From an uncultured Lachnospiraceae bacterium (GTDB taxonomy: Bacteria; Bacillota; Clostridia; Lachnospirales; Lachnospiraceae), in NCBI GenBank assembly GCA_937877165.1, contig CALEFO010000012.1, forward strand, positions 1-24,772: a stretch of 24,772 nucleotides of DNA. The letters are read 5' to 3'. The notes beneath the pieces were generated by a model that made no database searches, was not told the origin of the DNA, and saw nothing but the letters and a program-made list of their open reading frames with translations. Below, piece by piece: positions 14,415-22,773 of this stretch. The position numbers and the translations under genes are program-made. The first letter of the stretch is position 1. Each line of letters starts with the position of its first letter.

Positions 14415-15539
14415 ATGACAGGAATTCTGGAGAATCTGTCGGGGCTTACCTGGCAGATGGTGGTGATGTGGGGGATCGGAGGGCTTCTGATCGGTCTTGG
14501 AATCCGGAAGAAAATGGAGCCGGAGCTCTTGATTCCAATGGGCTTTGGAGCCATTCTGGTGAATCTTCCGTTTTCCGGCGCGGTGACGCAGATTGTTTCC
14601 GGTGTCGTGAAGGAAGGACCGCTGGATGTCCTGTTTCAGGGCGGAATCTCCAGCGAGCTGTTTTTGCTGCTCCTCTTCATCGGAATCGGAGCCATGATTG
14701 ATTTCACGCCGCTTCTGGAGAATCCGCTTCTGATGCTGTTCGGGGCGGCAGCTCAGTTCGGAATCTTTTTCACACTGAGCCTGACGACGCTGTTCGGTTT
14801 TTCTCTTCAGGATGCGGCCTCTGTCGGGATCATCGGAGCCGCGGACGGGCCGACCTCGATTTTTGTTGCGGAGCATTATTCATCGAAGTATCTGGGAGCC
14901 ATCATTGTGGCAGCGTATTCGTATATGGCGCTGGTTCCGATGATCCAGCCGCCGGTGATCCGGCTTCTTACGACGAAGAAGGAGCGCCGGATTCGCATGG
15001 AATACCGTGCGGGGAGTGTCTCGAAGACAGCGAAAATTCTGTTTCCGGTCTGCATCACGATTGTGGCGGGATTGATTGCTCCCTCCAGTGTTACGCTTGT
15101 TGGGTTTCTCATGTTCGGAAATCTTATCCGGGAGTGTGGTGTGCTGAACACTCTGTCGGATACCGCAAGAGGAACCTTGACGAATCTGATTACACTTCTT
15201 CTGGGAATTACGGCGGCAGCCAAGATGCGCGCAGAGAGCTTCCTGACACCGCAGACCCTTTTGATTCTGTCTCTTGGACTAGCGGCTTTTATCTTTGACA
15301 CGGCAGGGGGCGTGCTGTTTGCCAAACTGCTCAATCTCTTCCGGAAAAAGAAAATCAACCCGATGATCGGTGCCTGCGGAATTTCGGCATTTCCGATGTC
15401 TGCGCGGGTCGTCACGCAGATGGGCCTGGAGGAGGATCCGGAAAACGTTCTGCTGATGCAGGCAACCGGCGTCAACGTATCGGGACAGATTGCCTCGGTT
15501 CTTGTGGGCGGTCTGATCCTCGGGATGATTCCCGTGTGA
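14415..15539 (+). CDS. oadB: Na+-translocating decarboxylase beta subunit (OadB/GcdB/MmdB family)
   Basis: 374 aa polytopic membrane protein, the ion-pumping subunit of biotin-dependent oxaloacetate, methylmalonyl-CoA, glutaconyl-CoA or malonate decarboxylases. It decarboxylates carboxybiotin and moves Na+ outward. The diagnostic motif IIGAADGPTSIF has Asp144, NPMIGACGISAFPMSARV has Asn315 and GVNVSGQIASV has Asn354. By motif and spacing these match Asp203, Asn373 and Asn412 of the Klebsiella enzyme, so the pump site looks intact. GAGGAGGT precedes ATG by about 6 bases. It is expressed from the yybP-ykoY leader and followed 115 bases later by an OadG-like small gene. No alpha (carboxyltransferase) or biotin carrier gene is nearby, so the substrate is open. 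Confidence 0.92.
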   Translation: MTGILENLSGLTWQMVVMWGIGGLLIGLGIRKKMEPELLIPMGFGAILVNLPFSGAVTQIVSGVVKEGPLDVLFQGGISSELFLLLLFIGIGAMIDFTPLLENPLLMLFGAAAQFGIFFTLSLTTLFGFSLQDAASVGIIGAADGPTSIFVAEHYSSKYLGAIIVAAYSYMALVPMIQPPVIRLLTTKKERRIRMEYRAGSVSKTAKILFPVCITIVAGLIAPSSVTLVGFLMFGNLIRECGVLNTLSDTARGTLTNLITLLLGITAAAKMRAESFLTPQTLLILSLGLAAFIFDTAGGVLFAKLLNLFRKKKINPMIGACGISAFPMSARVVTQMGLEEDPENVLLMQATGVNVSGQIASVLVGGLILGMIPV

Positions 15540-15654
15540 GAAAAGAAAGTTCATACACAGTGATTTCTGGCTGAGGCGGAAAGAGCATACATGTGGATTT
15601 TCATGAAGGCCGCAGCATGTTCATGGAAGAAGAGACAGACAGCAGGAGGAGCAA

Positions 15655-15834
15655 ATGAATAATTTTATGGAATCTTTGAAAATTATGGCCACCGGCATGG
15701 CGGGTATTTATGTGACCGCCTTTGTTCTTGCCGGCATGATGAAGACTCTGACGGTACTGTTCCCGGGAACGGGAGGAAAGCTGGAAAGTCAGGATGCCAA
15801 CGAAAGTGAAGAAAGCCGGATTGATGCAGGATGA
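15655..15834 (+). CDS. oadG: OadG-like small membrane subunit (gamma)
   Basis: 59 aa protein, MNNFMESLKIMATGMAGIYV and onward. One N-terminal transmembrane helix (about 9-30) with the ESLKIM-GM-GIYV pattern is typical of clostridial OadG proteins, followed by a short acidic tail (SQDANESEESRID). Gamma subunits anchor and assemble the decarboxylase complex and may bind a metal ion. Klebsiella OadG is about 80 aa, so this one has a shortened tail lacking the usual Pro/Ala linker and His-rich end. GGAGGA at 15645-15650 sets the ATG. Its position directly after oadB in the same direction supports the call. Confidence 0.8.
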   Translation: MNNFMESLKIMATGMAGIYVTAFVLAGMMKTLTVLFPGTGGKLESQDANESEESRIDAG

Positions 15835-15903
15835 AGGCAGAAGATGCAGGAAAATATAAGAAGGAGAAGCGTTTCTCCAGGATCCAGGCAGGCAGAGCGG
15901 GTA

Positions 15904-15912
15904 TGGTATAAT
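15904..15912 (+). promoter_or_regulatory. Extended -10 promoter for lipoprotein gene
   Basis: TGGTATAAT is an extended -10 (TG-N-TATAAT) 71 bases before the lipoprotein start. No consensus -35 is visible, which extended -10 promoters tolerate. Confidence 0.6.
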
Positions 15913-15983
15913 GCATATGGACAATATAGGACCATGGAACCGGCGAAGGGCCGGACTGCTGACTAACAGCAGAGGAGGATGAC

Positions 15984-17231
15984 ATGAAGAAACAAAGACT
16001 GGCACTTTTCCTTACTGCGGTCATGGCATTCAGTCTTGCAGCCTGTGGAAATCAGGGTACGGATGCCGGGAACGCGCAGGCAACAGAGAGTTCGGAGAGT
16101 TCTTCGGAAGCAGACACTGGCGCAGCGGATCTGTCAACGGAGGGAATTACCGATGCGGTTGCGACGAAGCCCTCTCCGGACATGGAAATTGATCCGGAGT
16201 TCGGCGTGGATCCCGACGATTCCAAAGACAACGGTGCAGACGACACTGTTTCGGTGGATGGACAGAAGCTGACGACGCCGTATTTCTCCGTGATGATTCC
16301 CAAGGCCTGGGAGGATCAGGTTACCTGGAATGCGTACGAAGATGAGAACAGCTACAGCCTTGCTTTCGTGGACAAGGAGTGCGAGGCGAACGGGGAAGGA
16401 GGGAATCTCTGCAGCATTCAGGTTTCTGCCGATCCGCCGGAATTCATCCGGTACGTTGGCGGAGATTTCGTCTGCGGCCTGAAGAAGACGGGAGAGGATA
16501 CCGTGGCGGAATACATCGGAGTGTCCTACCCGACGGATGTCCAGTGTGGTGAGAAGACGCAGGAGTCGTACATGAAGCTGTATGACGAGGCGCAGAAGAT
16601 CAAGGATTCCATCGAAGCTGCGGAGGGCTATGAGAAGGTCGAAATGACCTATGCGGAGGCTCTTGCGGGCGTGGAATCGACGGAGGATGGCATCATTCTG
16701 GATGCAGCCATGCATTCGTTTACCATGCAGACAAGATCCGGAGATGTTTTTACCTTCAGCGGAGAGAACCTGAATACATCTGGCGTGGAGGGCGGCATTG
16801 TGCTGGGACACTGCTATGAGCTGACCTATAAGGGACTGATTGGCGACGGCGGTGATACCTCGGGGGCCTCCTTTGTCTCGCTGAAGAACATTGACGATAC
16901 GCTGCCGGAGAAGAACTTTGATGCCATGTACACGGCAAGCCAGGTTGTGCTCGCATTTCAGATGAAGAGTATGGATGCGCTGGCCGGACTCTGCAGCTTC
17001 CCGCTGACACTGGATGACAAAACAGTGAAAACGCAGGAAGAGCTGTCTTCGATGGATTTTGATACGGCATTTTCACAGGATTTGCAGAGAAATATTCATT
17101 ACTGTGACCTCGTGGATGCTGAGATTGATGGTGATACATTCAGCATCAGCCTGATCGGACAGGCCCCGGAGGTCGTGATCTCGAAGGATAAGGACGAGGA
17201 TACCTGGTCGGTGACGGCAATCCGGAATTGA
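15984..17231 (+). CDS. Uncharacterised secreted lipoprotein
   Basis: 415 aa extracellular lipoprotein that I do not recognise beyond its export signal. The signal peptide has KKQR, a hydrophobic core and lipobox LAAC with Cys21. A low-complexity Ser/Glu/Asp/Thr-rich linker (about 22-90) follows, typical of Firmicute surface lipoproteins. A first folded part (about 95-195; PYFSVMIPKAWEDQVTWNAYEDENSYSLAFVD) resembles the short domains many clostridial lipoproteins use near the membrane. A second part (about 210-300) has a beta-rich HSFTMQTRSGDVFTFSGENL segment, and an NTF2-like C-terminus is possible (DAMYTASQVVLAFQMKSMDALAGLCSFPL...WSVTAIRN). GAGGAGGA precedes ATG by about 6 bases. It is monocistronic, with its own promoter and hairpins after the stop. 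Confidence 0.82.
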   Translation: MKKQRLALFLTAVMAFSLAACGNQGTDAGNAQATESSESSSEADTGAADLSTEGITDAVATKPSPDMEIDPEFGVDPDDSKDNGADDTVSVDGQKLTTPYFSVMIPKAWEDQVTWNAYEDENSYSLAFVDKECEANGEGGNLCSIQVSADPPEFIRYVGGDFVCGLKKTGEDTVAEYIGVSYPTDVQCGEKTQESYMKLYDEAQKIKDSIEAAEGYEKVEMTYAEALAGVESTEDGIILDAAMHSFTMQTRSGDVFTFSGENLNTSGVEGGIVLGHCYELTYKGLIGDGGDTSGASFVSLKNIDDTLPEKNFDAMYTASQVVLAFQMKSMDALAGLCSFPLTLDDKTVKTQEELSSMDFDTAFSQDLQRNIHYCDLVDAEIDGDTFSISLIGQAPEVVISKDKDEDTWSVTAIRN

Positions 17232-17264
17232 AACGGCCGGCCGTTGTTGAAAAGCCTGCAGAAA

Positions 17265-17347
17265 AGCCCCGGCAGAGTTTTGCTGCGGGCTGATGACGAA
17301 GTAATATTCAAACACAGCTATCCCGCCTTATTGCCGGGGACTTTTCT
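17265..17347 (+). terminator. Probable terminator hairpins after lipoprotein gene
   Basis: AGCCC-(CG)-GCAG pairs with CTGC-GGGCT (17265-17291). A second hairpin TCCCG/CGGGGA (17321-17340, one bulge) is followed by CTTTTCTTTC. Immediately after the stop codon, 17232-17245 is a perfect 14-base palindrome AACGGCCGGCCGTT. The second hairpin with its T-rich tail is the likelier stop signal. Confidence 0.45.
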
Positions 17348-17447
17348 TTCGGGACACGGAATGCTTCGGAGTTTTTATCACAATATTACGCAATAATAAG
17401 ATATATTATGAATACACAGACAATTACAATGCAAAACGAAAAAATGA

Positions 17448-17476
17448 TTGACATATAGAAACGTTCCGTGTACTAT
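17448..17476 (+). promoter_or_regulatory. Promoter of gene-free transcript
   Basis: TTGACA (17448-17453), a 17-base spacer and TACTAT (17471-17476, overlapping TATAAA at 17474). The spacer contains GAAACGTTCC, a LacI/CcpA-like near palindrome centred on CG, which could be an operator. No protein gene follows on this strand. Confidence 0.62.
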
Positions 17477-17482
17477 AAAATC

Positions 17483-17705
17483 AACAAAGGGAAGCAAGGA
17501 CAGACAAAAACAAGAGGCAAGAAACAAGAAACAGAAAAAAGAAATTTAAGAAAAGAGGACGGACAGACCGATGTATTAGTCAGGATTTACATCATATCCG
17601 CACAACTGAATACAGCTTAGGAAAGGAAGGTTGCACCAGTGCAGAGAAATCGGTTCATTTCATAAGAGGGCATCGATCACAGAAGTGATGGATGCCCTTT
17701 TCTTA
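17483..17705 (+). ncRNA. Candidate small RNA, about 220 nt
   Basis: It lies between a good SigA promoter and a strong intrinsic terminator with no credible gene between them. The first ~85 bases are almost purely A/G (17485-17570). A minimal frame at 17639 (GTG, eight codons MQRNRFIS, stop) follows AAGGAAGG and could be a leader peptide, but the next gene is on the opposite strand. I could not match it to 6S, SRP, tmRNA, T-box or a known riboswitch. It may be a trans-acting RNA or the relic leader of a lost gene. Confidence 0.42.
17667..17704 (+). terminator. Strong intrinsic terminator of candidate small RNA
   Basis: AGGGCATC-G-ATCAC pairs with GTGAT-G-GATGCCCT around an AGAA loop (17667-17698), followed by TTTTCTT. 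That is 13 bp with one G-G mismatch. Read on the minus strand it could also serve the phosphoglucomutase gene, but the T-run there is poor. Confidence 0.82.
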
Positions 17706-17842
17706 TGTCACTGCTGCAATGTATCTTCTTTTACATGGAATATATGGAAAACCCGGGCGAAAATTCAGAAGGAATCCGATCCGCATGGCGAAATGCTGCC
17801 AGAAGCAATCTGCGGACCGAATCCCGGGAAATTTCATGAATG

Positions 17843-19540
17843 CTAATGGATGCTGTCTATCATTGCGGAGACCGCCTGCACCATGTCGCGCACGGCCTGT
17901 GCGGAAACCGCAGGATCGGAGTTTACGGCATAATAGTAGAACTTGATCTTGGGCTCGGTCCCGGACGGGCGGAGCGCGAACCAGCTGCCGTCTGTCATGG
18001 TGTAGCGAAGGACGTTGCTCGCAGGAATATCCTGATAACCGTGCAGATAATCGATGGTTTCTGCTACCTCAAAGCGGCCGAAGTGCTGCGGTCTGCCGAG
18101 GCGGAAGGCGTCCATGATCCGGCCAATGCGGGCGGCACCCTCCTGTCCCTTCAGAACAATGGAAACCTGATCCTCGGCAAAATAGCCGTATTTCTGATAG
18201 AGCTGTTCCAGAGCATCCGAAAGCGTCTGTCCCCTCTTCCGGTACCATGCGGCCATTTCGGCGATCAGCATGCCGGCGCAGATGCCGTCCTTGTCCCGGA
18301 CCTGTTCCCCGGGGGCACAGCCGATGCTCTCCTCATAGCCGAAGAAATAGGAATAGCCCTCCTTTTCAATCTGAGGAATCCGTCCGCAGATGTTCTTGAA
18401 GCCGGTCAGTGCCTCGAAGACGCGGATGCCGTAGCTGTCACAGATGACTCGTCCGAAGTCGCCGGTCACGATGGACTTGATCATGGCCGCTTTGGCAGGA
18501 AGCCTTCCCAAAGCGCGTTTACTCTCTGCCATGTAGGCGATTAGAAGTGCACCGGTCTGATTGCCGTTTAAGGGGCGGAAACCGCCTCTTCCGTCCGGAA
18601 TTTCAATGGCCATGCGGTCACTGTCGGGATCGGTGGCAATGAGAACCTCCGCAGAGGTTTTCCGTCCGAGCTCCTCTGCAAGCCGGAACGCCTTCGGATC
18701 CTCCGGATTCGGGTAGCCGACGGTCGTAAATTCGGGATCCGGATCCTTCTGCTCCGGGACGAGAAGGAAGGAGGTGAAGCCGCGCTCCCTCATCACCTGT
18801 GAAAAAGGCTCGCTTCCTGCGCCGTTGAGCGGCGTGTAGACAACAGGGACCGTCTTATCCAGTTCCTCGTCCGGACGCTGCGCCATGGACTCCACGTAGT
18901 CCAGATATTCCCGGTCCATCGCTTCGCCGAGCATGGTAAGAAGGCCGCTTTTCCCTGCAGCTTCCAGTGAAACCGCACGGAAGGTGTCGAACAGGCTAAG
19001 CTTCTGAATCTCTGCGAGCATGCCGTCGGATACGGTGCCGGAAATCTGCGCGCCGTCCTCCCAGTAGACCTTATAGCCATTGTATTCCTTCGGATTGTGG
19101 CTGGCGGTCATGTTGATGCCGGCGACGGCCCCGAGCCTGCGGATGGCGAAGGAGAGCTCCGGCGTCGGGCGGAGGGAAGGGAACAGGAACACGCGGATTC
19201 CGTTTCCTGTCAGAATCCGGGCGCTGAGTTCGGAGAATTCCTTCGAGTGGTAGCGGCAGTCGTAGGCAATGACGACACCGCGGGAGCAGTCCTTTCCGGA
19301 ATGCAGGATGTAGTTGGCAATGCCCTGTGTCGCGCGGCCGACGGTGAGACGGTTCATCCGGTTGGTACCGGCTCCGCAGATGCCGCGAAGTCCTGCCGTG
19401 CCGAAGACAATTTCCTGATAAAAGCGGTCAATGATGCCGGCATCATCACCGGCAATCCGTGTTAATTCCTCGTGCATTGGATCCGAAGGATCCAGATGCT
19501 CCAGCCAGAATTGGTAAAGTGCTTGAATTTCGGGGGTCAT
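17843..19540 (-). CDS. pgcA: Phospho-sugar mutase (alpha-phosphoglucomutase/phosphomannomutase)
   Basis: 565 aa cytoplasmic enzyme interconverting glucose 1-phosphate and glucose 6-phosphate (or the mannose forms), feeding UDP-glucose and glycan synthesis. The four family sites are in order: phosphoserine loop TASHNPKEYNGYK (Ser147), metal loop DPDSDR (about 310), sugar-binding GYEESIG (about 400) and phosphate-binding RPSGTEPKIKFYYY near the C-terminus. N-terminal FGTAGLRG is also typical. The length fits the long Firmicute PgcA type. AAGGAG stands 6 bases before ATG on the minus strand. The metal loop has Ser where many relatives have Cys or Ala. It is monocistronic and divergent from the peptidase gene. 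Confidence 0.93.
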   Translation of the reverse strand: MTPEIQALYQFWLEHLDPSDPMHEELTRIAGDDAGIIDRFYQEIVFGTAGLRGICGAGTNRMNRLTVGRATQGIANYILHSGKDCSRGVVIAYDCRYHSKEFSELSARILTGNGIRVFLFPSLRPTPELSFAIRRLGAVAGINMTASHNPKEYNGYKVYWEDGAQISGTVSDGMLAEIQKLSLFDTFRAVSLEAAGKSGLLTMLGEAMDREYLDYVESMAQRPDEELDKTVPVVYTPLNGAGSEPFSQVMRERGFTSFLLVPEQKDPDPEFTTVGYPNPEDPKAFRLAEELGRKTSAEVLIATDPDSDRMAIEIPDGRGGFRPLNGNQTGALLIAYMAESKRALGRLPAKAAMIKSIVTGDFGRVICDSYGIRVFEALTGFKNICGRIPQIEKEGYSYFFGYEESIGCAPGEQVRDKDGICAGMLIAEMAAWYRKRGQTLSDALEQLYQKYGYFAEDQVSIVLKGQEGAARIGRIMDAFRLGRPQHFGRFEVAETIDYLHGYQDIPASNVLRYTMTDGSWFALRPSGTEPKIKFYYYAVNSDPAVSAQAVRDMVQAVSAMIDSIH

Positions 19541-19686
19541 AGGAGTCTCCTTGGCTATTTTTTATAATTTATGCTGTCATATTTCCTGACTATACGTTAA
19601 AATCAACATAATCTTTCCAACAAGATTCGGGGTCTTATTCCCAAACATATCTGTATTTTACCACAAGAAAAGGACAATCACTTTTT

Positions 19687-21894
19687 ATGAGAAAATTTCA
19701 GATTCGCTTTTTGGCGGCAGGACTTCTTCCTGTGATGCTGGGAGGATGCGGAGCGGCCAATGCACTTTATGGGCAGCTTGCCGGCCTGCTTCCGGCGGTG
19801 AAGCCGGGAGAAACCATCTCTTCGGATTCGAAATGGATCAATTCCGACCTTGACGGCGCCGTGGATGAAACGGTGTCCGTGCGTGAGCAGGACGATTTTC
19901 ACACGGCAGTGAACCGGGACTGGATACTGGAGACACAGCTTTCCGGGGAGGATTTCGATACAGCAGGGACTTTTATCACGACGACGGAGGTGCTGGCGGA
20001 GCAGAACAAGTCGTTGCTGCAGCCTTCCAACACGGCAGTGGATCCGGAGCTGATGAGCCAGGAGGAATACGGGCATCTGGAGTCCCTGGCATGCAGTATG
20101 GCACAGCTGGCAGGGGACTGGCAGGCACGGAATGCCCGCGGCGCGGAGCCGGTGCGGCAGTATGTTGAGGCAGTCTGGAATGTGTCCTCACTGGATGAGC
20201 TGACAGCATATCTTCTGGATCCGCAGAGCAGCGCGGAATCGGCACAGGAGCTGGTTTCGTTTGCCGCAGACACCGACACGAAGAACCGGGAGCAATATGC
20301 CGTTCTGATTGCACCCTGTGCGTCGTGGTCTTTGAGCACACAGGGCAGCTACGGGAACATAACGGGAACGGATCTTCAGCTGAAGAAATACAATGAGCAG
20401 GCGGCGGATTATGTACTGGGAGCGCTCGGCTTTTCAGAGGAAGAAATCAGAAGAATTCTTCGGGACTGCTACCGACTGGAGGGCAGGCTTGCTGTCAATG
20501 TGTGCTCGCAGAGCGAGCAGCAGCAGGAAGACTATCTGGAGCAGGAGACTGATTCTTCGCTGAAGCTGGAGGACATCCAAACGCTCCAGGGAGGCTATCC
20601 TCTGACAGAGATTCTTGCCGCATACGGACTGGACCGGTCTTCTTTATTCACGCTCTATGAGCCGGGCTATCTGAAGGCGGTAGGGAGGATCTACTGCGCC
20701 AGGAATCTGGAGGAGCTGAAGGCCTACTACATCATGCAGACGGTTCTGAAGGCTCTTCCGTATCTGGATCGGACCTGCTATGACCTTTCCGCAGCAAGGA
20801 ATGCCGCGCTGACCGATCAGACGGCTGAAGGGGAGAATGACGGAGAGGATCAGCCGACGGATCCTATCCCGGAGGAAGAGCCCAAAGACGGGAAGGATAC
20901 AGCAAAAACCGCTACAGACGATGAAATGGTGCAGAATATCGTAGAAAGTCTGCTCCCTGAGGTGCTGGATGAAATTTATGTGGCAAGGTACTGCACGGCG
21001 GACGAGAAGCGTGAGCTGACTGAAATGACGGAGGATATGATCCGCTACTACAGACAGATGCTTCTGGGAGAGGAATGGCTTACTGAGGCAACCAGGCAGG
21101 AGGCGGTCAGGAAGCTGGATGCGATTCAGCCAAGGATTCTCTATCCGGATGAGATGACGGATTATTCCGGACTGGAGCTGGATCCTGACGGGACGCTGCT
21201 TGATGCAGTAAATGCCACAGAGCGGTTCGGGCTGGAGCAGTATCAGAAGCTTGTCAATCAGCCGATTGACAGGGGCCGGTGGCTGATGTCAACAAGGATT
21301 GTGAACGCCGTTTACATTCCGACGGATAATACGGTCAATATCTTTGCGGGAATTATGGCGGACGGATATCTGTACGGCGCAGAGCTATCCAAGGAGGAGA
21401 AGCTGGGACGCATCGGTATGGTCATCGGACATGAGATTACTCATGCGTTTGACACCTACGGCTATCAGTACGATCAGGACGGACTCAGGAACAGCTGGTG
21501 GACGCCGGAGGATGAGGAGGCGTTCCGGGCGCGGGCCGCGAAGGTGGCGAAATTCTACAGTGCCATTACACCGATAGCAGGAGTGAATTATAGCGGTGAA
21601 AATGTGCAGAGTGAGGCCATTGCGGATATGGGAGGCCTCAAGTGTGCACTGGCACTTGCCAAAGAAGATCCGGATTTTGACTATCAGGAATTCTTCCGTG
21701 CCTTTGCAGGTGTCTGGAAGTGCAAGAATACCTATACGGCAGAGCTTGCCGCGCTTGGCTCCGACGAGCATCCTCTTGGATTTCTCAGGACCAATGTGAC
21801 GGTGCAGCAGTTCGATGAATTTCTGGGGGCCTTTGATATTCAGAAGGGTGACGGGATGTATCTGGATCCGGCGAAGCGGATCACGGTGTGGTAA
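19687..21894 (+). CDS. M13-family (neprilysin/PepO-like) zinc metallopeptidase lipoprotein
   Basis: 735 aa extracellular oligopeptidase. The signal peptide ends in lipobox MLGGC (Cys21), so the enzyme is membrane-anchored outside. N-terminal M13 domain: DDFHTAVNRDWI and onward. C-terminal catalytic domain: NAVYIPTDNTVNIFAGIM, zinc motif HEITH (His582, Glu583, His586), SEAIADMGG with zinc ligand Glu643 and Asp647, and closing MYLDPAKRITVW as in PepO. Residues about 379-414 form an acidic, Pro-rich low-complexity insert (EDQPTDPIPEEEPKDGKD) that is unusual for the family. AAAGGA lies about 13 bases before ATG, a weak ribosome site. An ABC exporter gene starts 13 bases after the stop, suggesting one operon. 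Confidence 0.93.
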   Translation: MRKFQIRFLAAGLLPVMLGGCGAANALYGQLAGLLPAVKPGETISSDSKWINSDLDGAVDETVSVREQDDFHTAVNRDWILETQLSGEDFDTAGTFITTTEVLAEQNKSLLQPSNTAVDPELMSQEEYGHLESLACSMAQLAGDWQARNARGAEPVRQYVEAVWNVSSLDELTAYLLDPQSSAESAQELVSFAADTDTKNREQYAVLIAPCASWSLSTQGSYGNITGTDLQLKKYNEQAADYVLGALGFSEEEIRRILRDCYRLEGRLAVNVCSQSEQQQEDYLEQETDSSLKLEDIQTLQGGYPLTEILAAYGLDRSSLFTLYEPGYLKAVGRIYCARNLEELKAYYIMQTVLKALPYLDRTCYDLSAARNAALTDQTAEGENDGEDQPTDPIPEEEPKDGKDTAKTATDDEMVQNIVESLLPEVLDEIYVARYCTADEKRELTEMTEDMIRYYRQMLLGEEWLTEATRQEAVRKLDAIQPRILYPDEMTDYSGLELDPDGTLLDAVNATERFGLEQYQKLVNQPIDRGRWLMSTRIVNAVYIPTDNTVNIFAGIMADGYLYGAELSKEEKLGRIGMVIGHEITHAFDTYGYQYDQDGLRNSWWTPEDEEAFRARAAKVAKFYSAITPIAGVNYSGENVQSEAIADMGGLKCALALAKEDPDFDYQEFFRAFAGVWKCKNTYTAELAALGSDEHPLGFLRTNVTVQQFDEFLGAFDIQKGDGMYLDPAKRITVW

Positions 21895-21907
21895 AGGAAG
21901 GGACGAT

Positions 21908-22771
21908 ATGGAGCAATCAGTAATCCGTCTGGAGCATGTGAACAAAAGCTATGGGAAGCATCAGGTATTAAGGGATGTCAGTCTGGATATTCAGAAGGGC
22001 GACATTTTCGGAATCGTCGGGAAAAACGGTGCCGGTAAGACAACGATTTTCAAAATTATTCTCGGTCTTTCTGATTTTGAGAGCGGAAAGCTTTGGATCG
22101 GAGAGGAGGGGGATTCGCTGGAGAAGGGACGCCGGAGAATCGGCTTCCTCATCGGTACGAATTTCTTTCCTTATATGACGGGGCGGCAGAATCTGGAGTA
22201 TTACCGCGAGCTGAAGGGAATTCGGGATAAAAAGGAAGTGGACCGGGTTCTTCAAATTGCAGGCCTGGATCAGGCGAAGGGGCCGTTTCGGAATTATTCG
22301 CTTGGCATGAAGCAGCGGCTTGGCATTGCCAATGCAATTCTGGGCAATCCGGAGATTCTGATTCTGGATGAGCCGACTAACGGCCTGGATCCGCAGGGAA
22401 TTGCGGATGTGCGGGAGCTGATCCAGAAGCTGAACCGTGAATACGGCATGACGGTTGTGGTGTCCTCTCATATTCTGGGTGAGCTGCAGAATACGGCGCC
22501 CCGCTTCGGCATTCTGAGCGAAGGACGCGTGGCCAAGGTCATCACCAGTGAAGACCTGATTTCCGATCATAAATCGGTACGAATCCGTGTGGATGATCTG
22601 GACAAGGCGAGGGAAGCACTGCAGGCAGCGGGGGTGGAGATTCTCGGAGAGGAAATGGAATCCTTAAGCCTGGAAGAATTCTATTTTGGTGTCATGAATG
22701 AAGAGAGCGGAGAGCGTTCTTCTGCGGACGATGCTCCCGATGGTGCCGCAAGGGCTACGGCAAGGAGGTAA
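21908..22771 (+). CDS. ABC-type exporter ATPase (BcrA-like)
   Basis: 287 aa cytoplasmic ATPase. Walker A GKNGAGKTT (about 38-46), signature YSLGMKQRL, Walker B ILILDEPTNGLDP and SSHIL switch. The YSLGMKQRL signature and the C-terminal regulatory tail are typical of the bacitracin/lantibiotic-resistance exporters (BcrA, LagF/NukF type). ATG 21908 is chosen because AAGGAAGGGA precedes it; the open frame extends 93 bases further upstream, inside the peptidase gene. The tail after residue 265 (Glu/Ser/Asp/Ala-rich) looks disordered. It is followed 2 bases later by its permease. The substrate is unknown: antimicrobial peptide resistance and peptide export are both possible. Confidence 0.9.
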   Translation: MEQSVIRLEHVNKSYGKHQVLRDVSLDIQKGDIFGIVGKNGAGKTTIFKIILGLSDFESGKLWIGEEGDSLEKGRRRIGFLIGTNFFPYMTGRQNLEYYRELKGIRDKKEVDRVLQIAGLDQAKGPFRNYSLGMKQRLGIANAILGNPEILILDEPTNGLDPQGIADVRELIQKLNREYGMTVVVSSHILGELQNTAPRFGILSEGRVAKVITSEDLISDHKSVRIRVDDLDKAREALQAAGVEILGEEMESLSLEEFYFGVMNEESGERSSADDAPDGAARATARR

Positions 22772-22773
22772 CA

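Noticed and set aside
17483..17705. Known RNA classes for the gene-free transcript (6S, T-box, SRP, tmRNA, S-box)
   Set aside because: I found no closing 6S stem, no T-box bulge sequence, no SRP core and no SAM core, so no family name is given.
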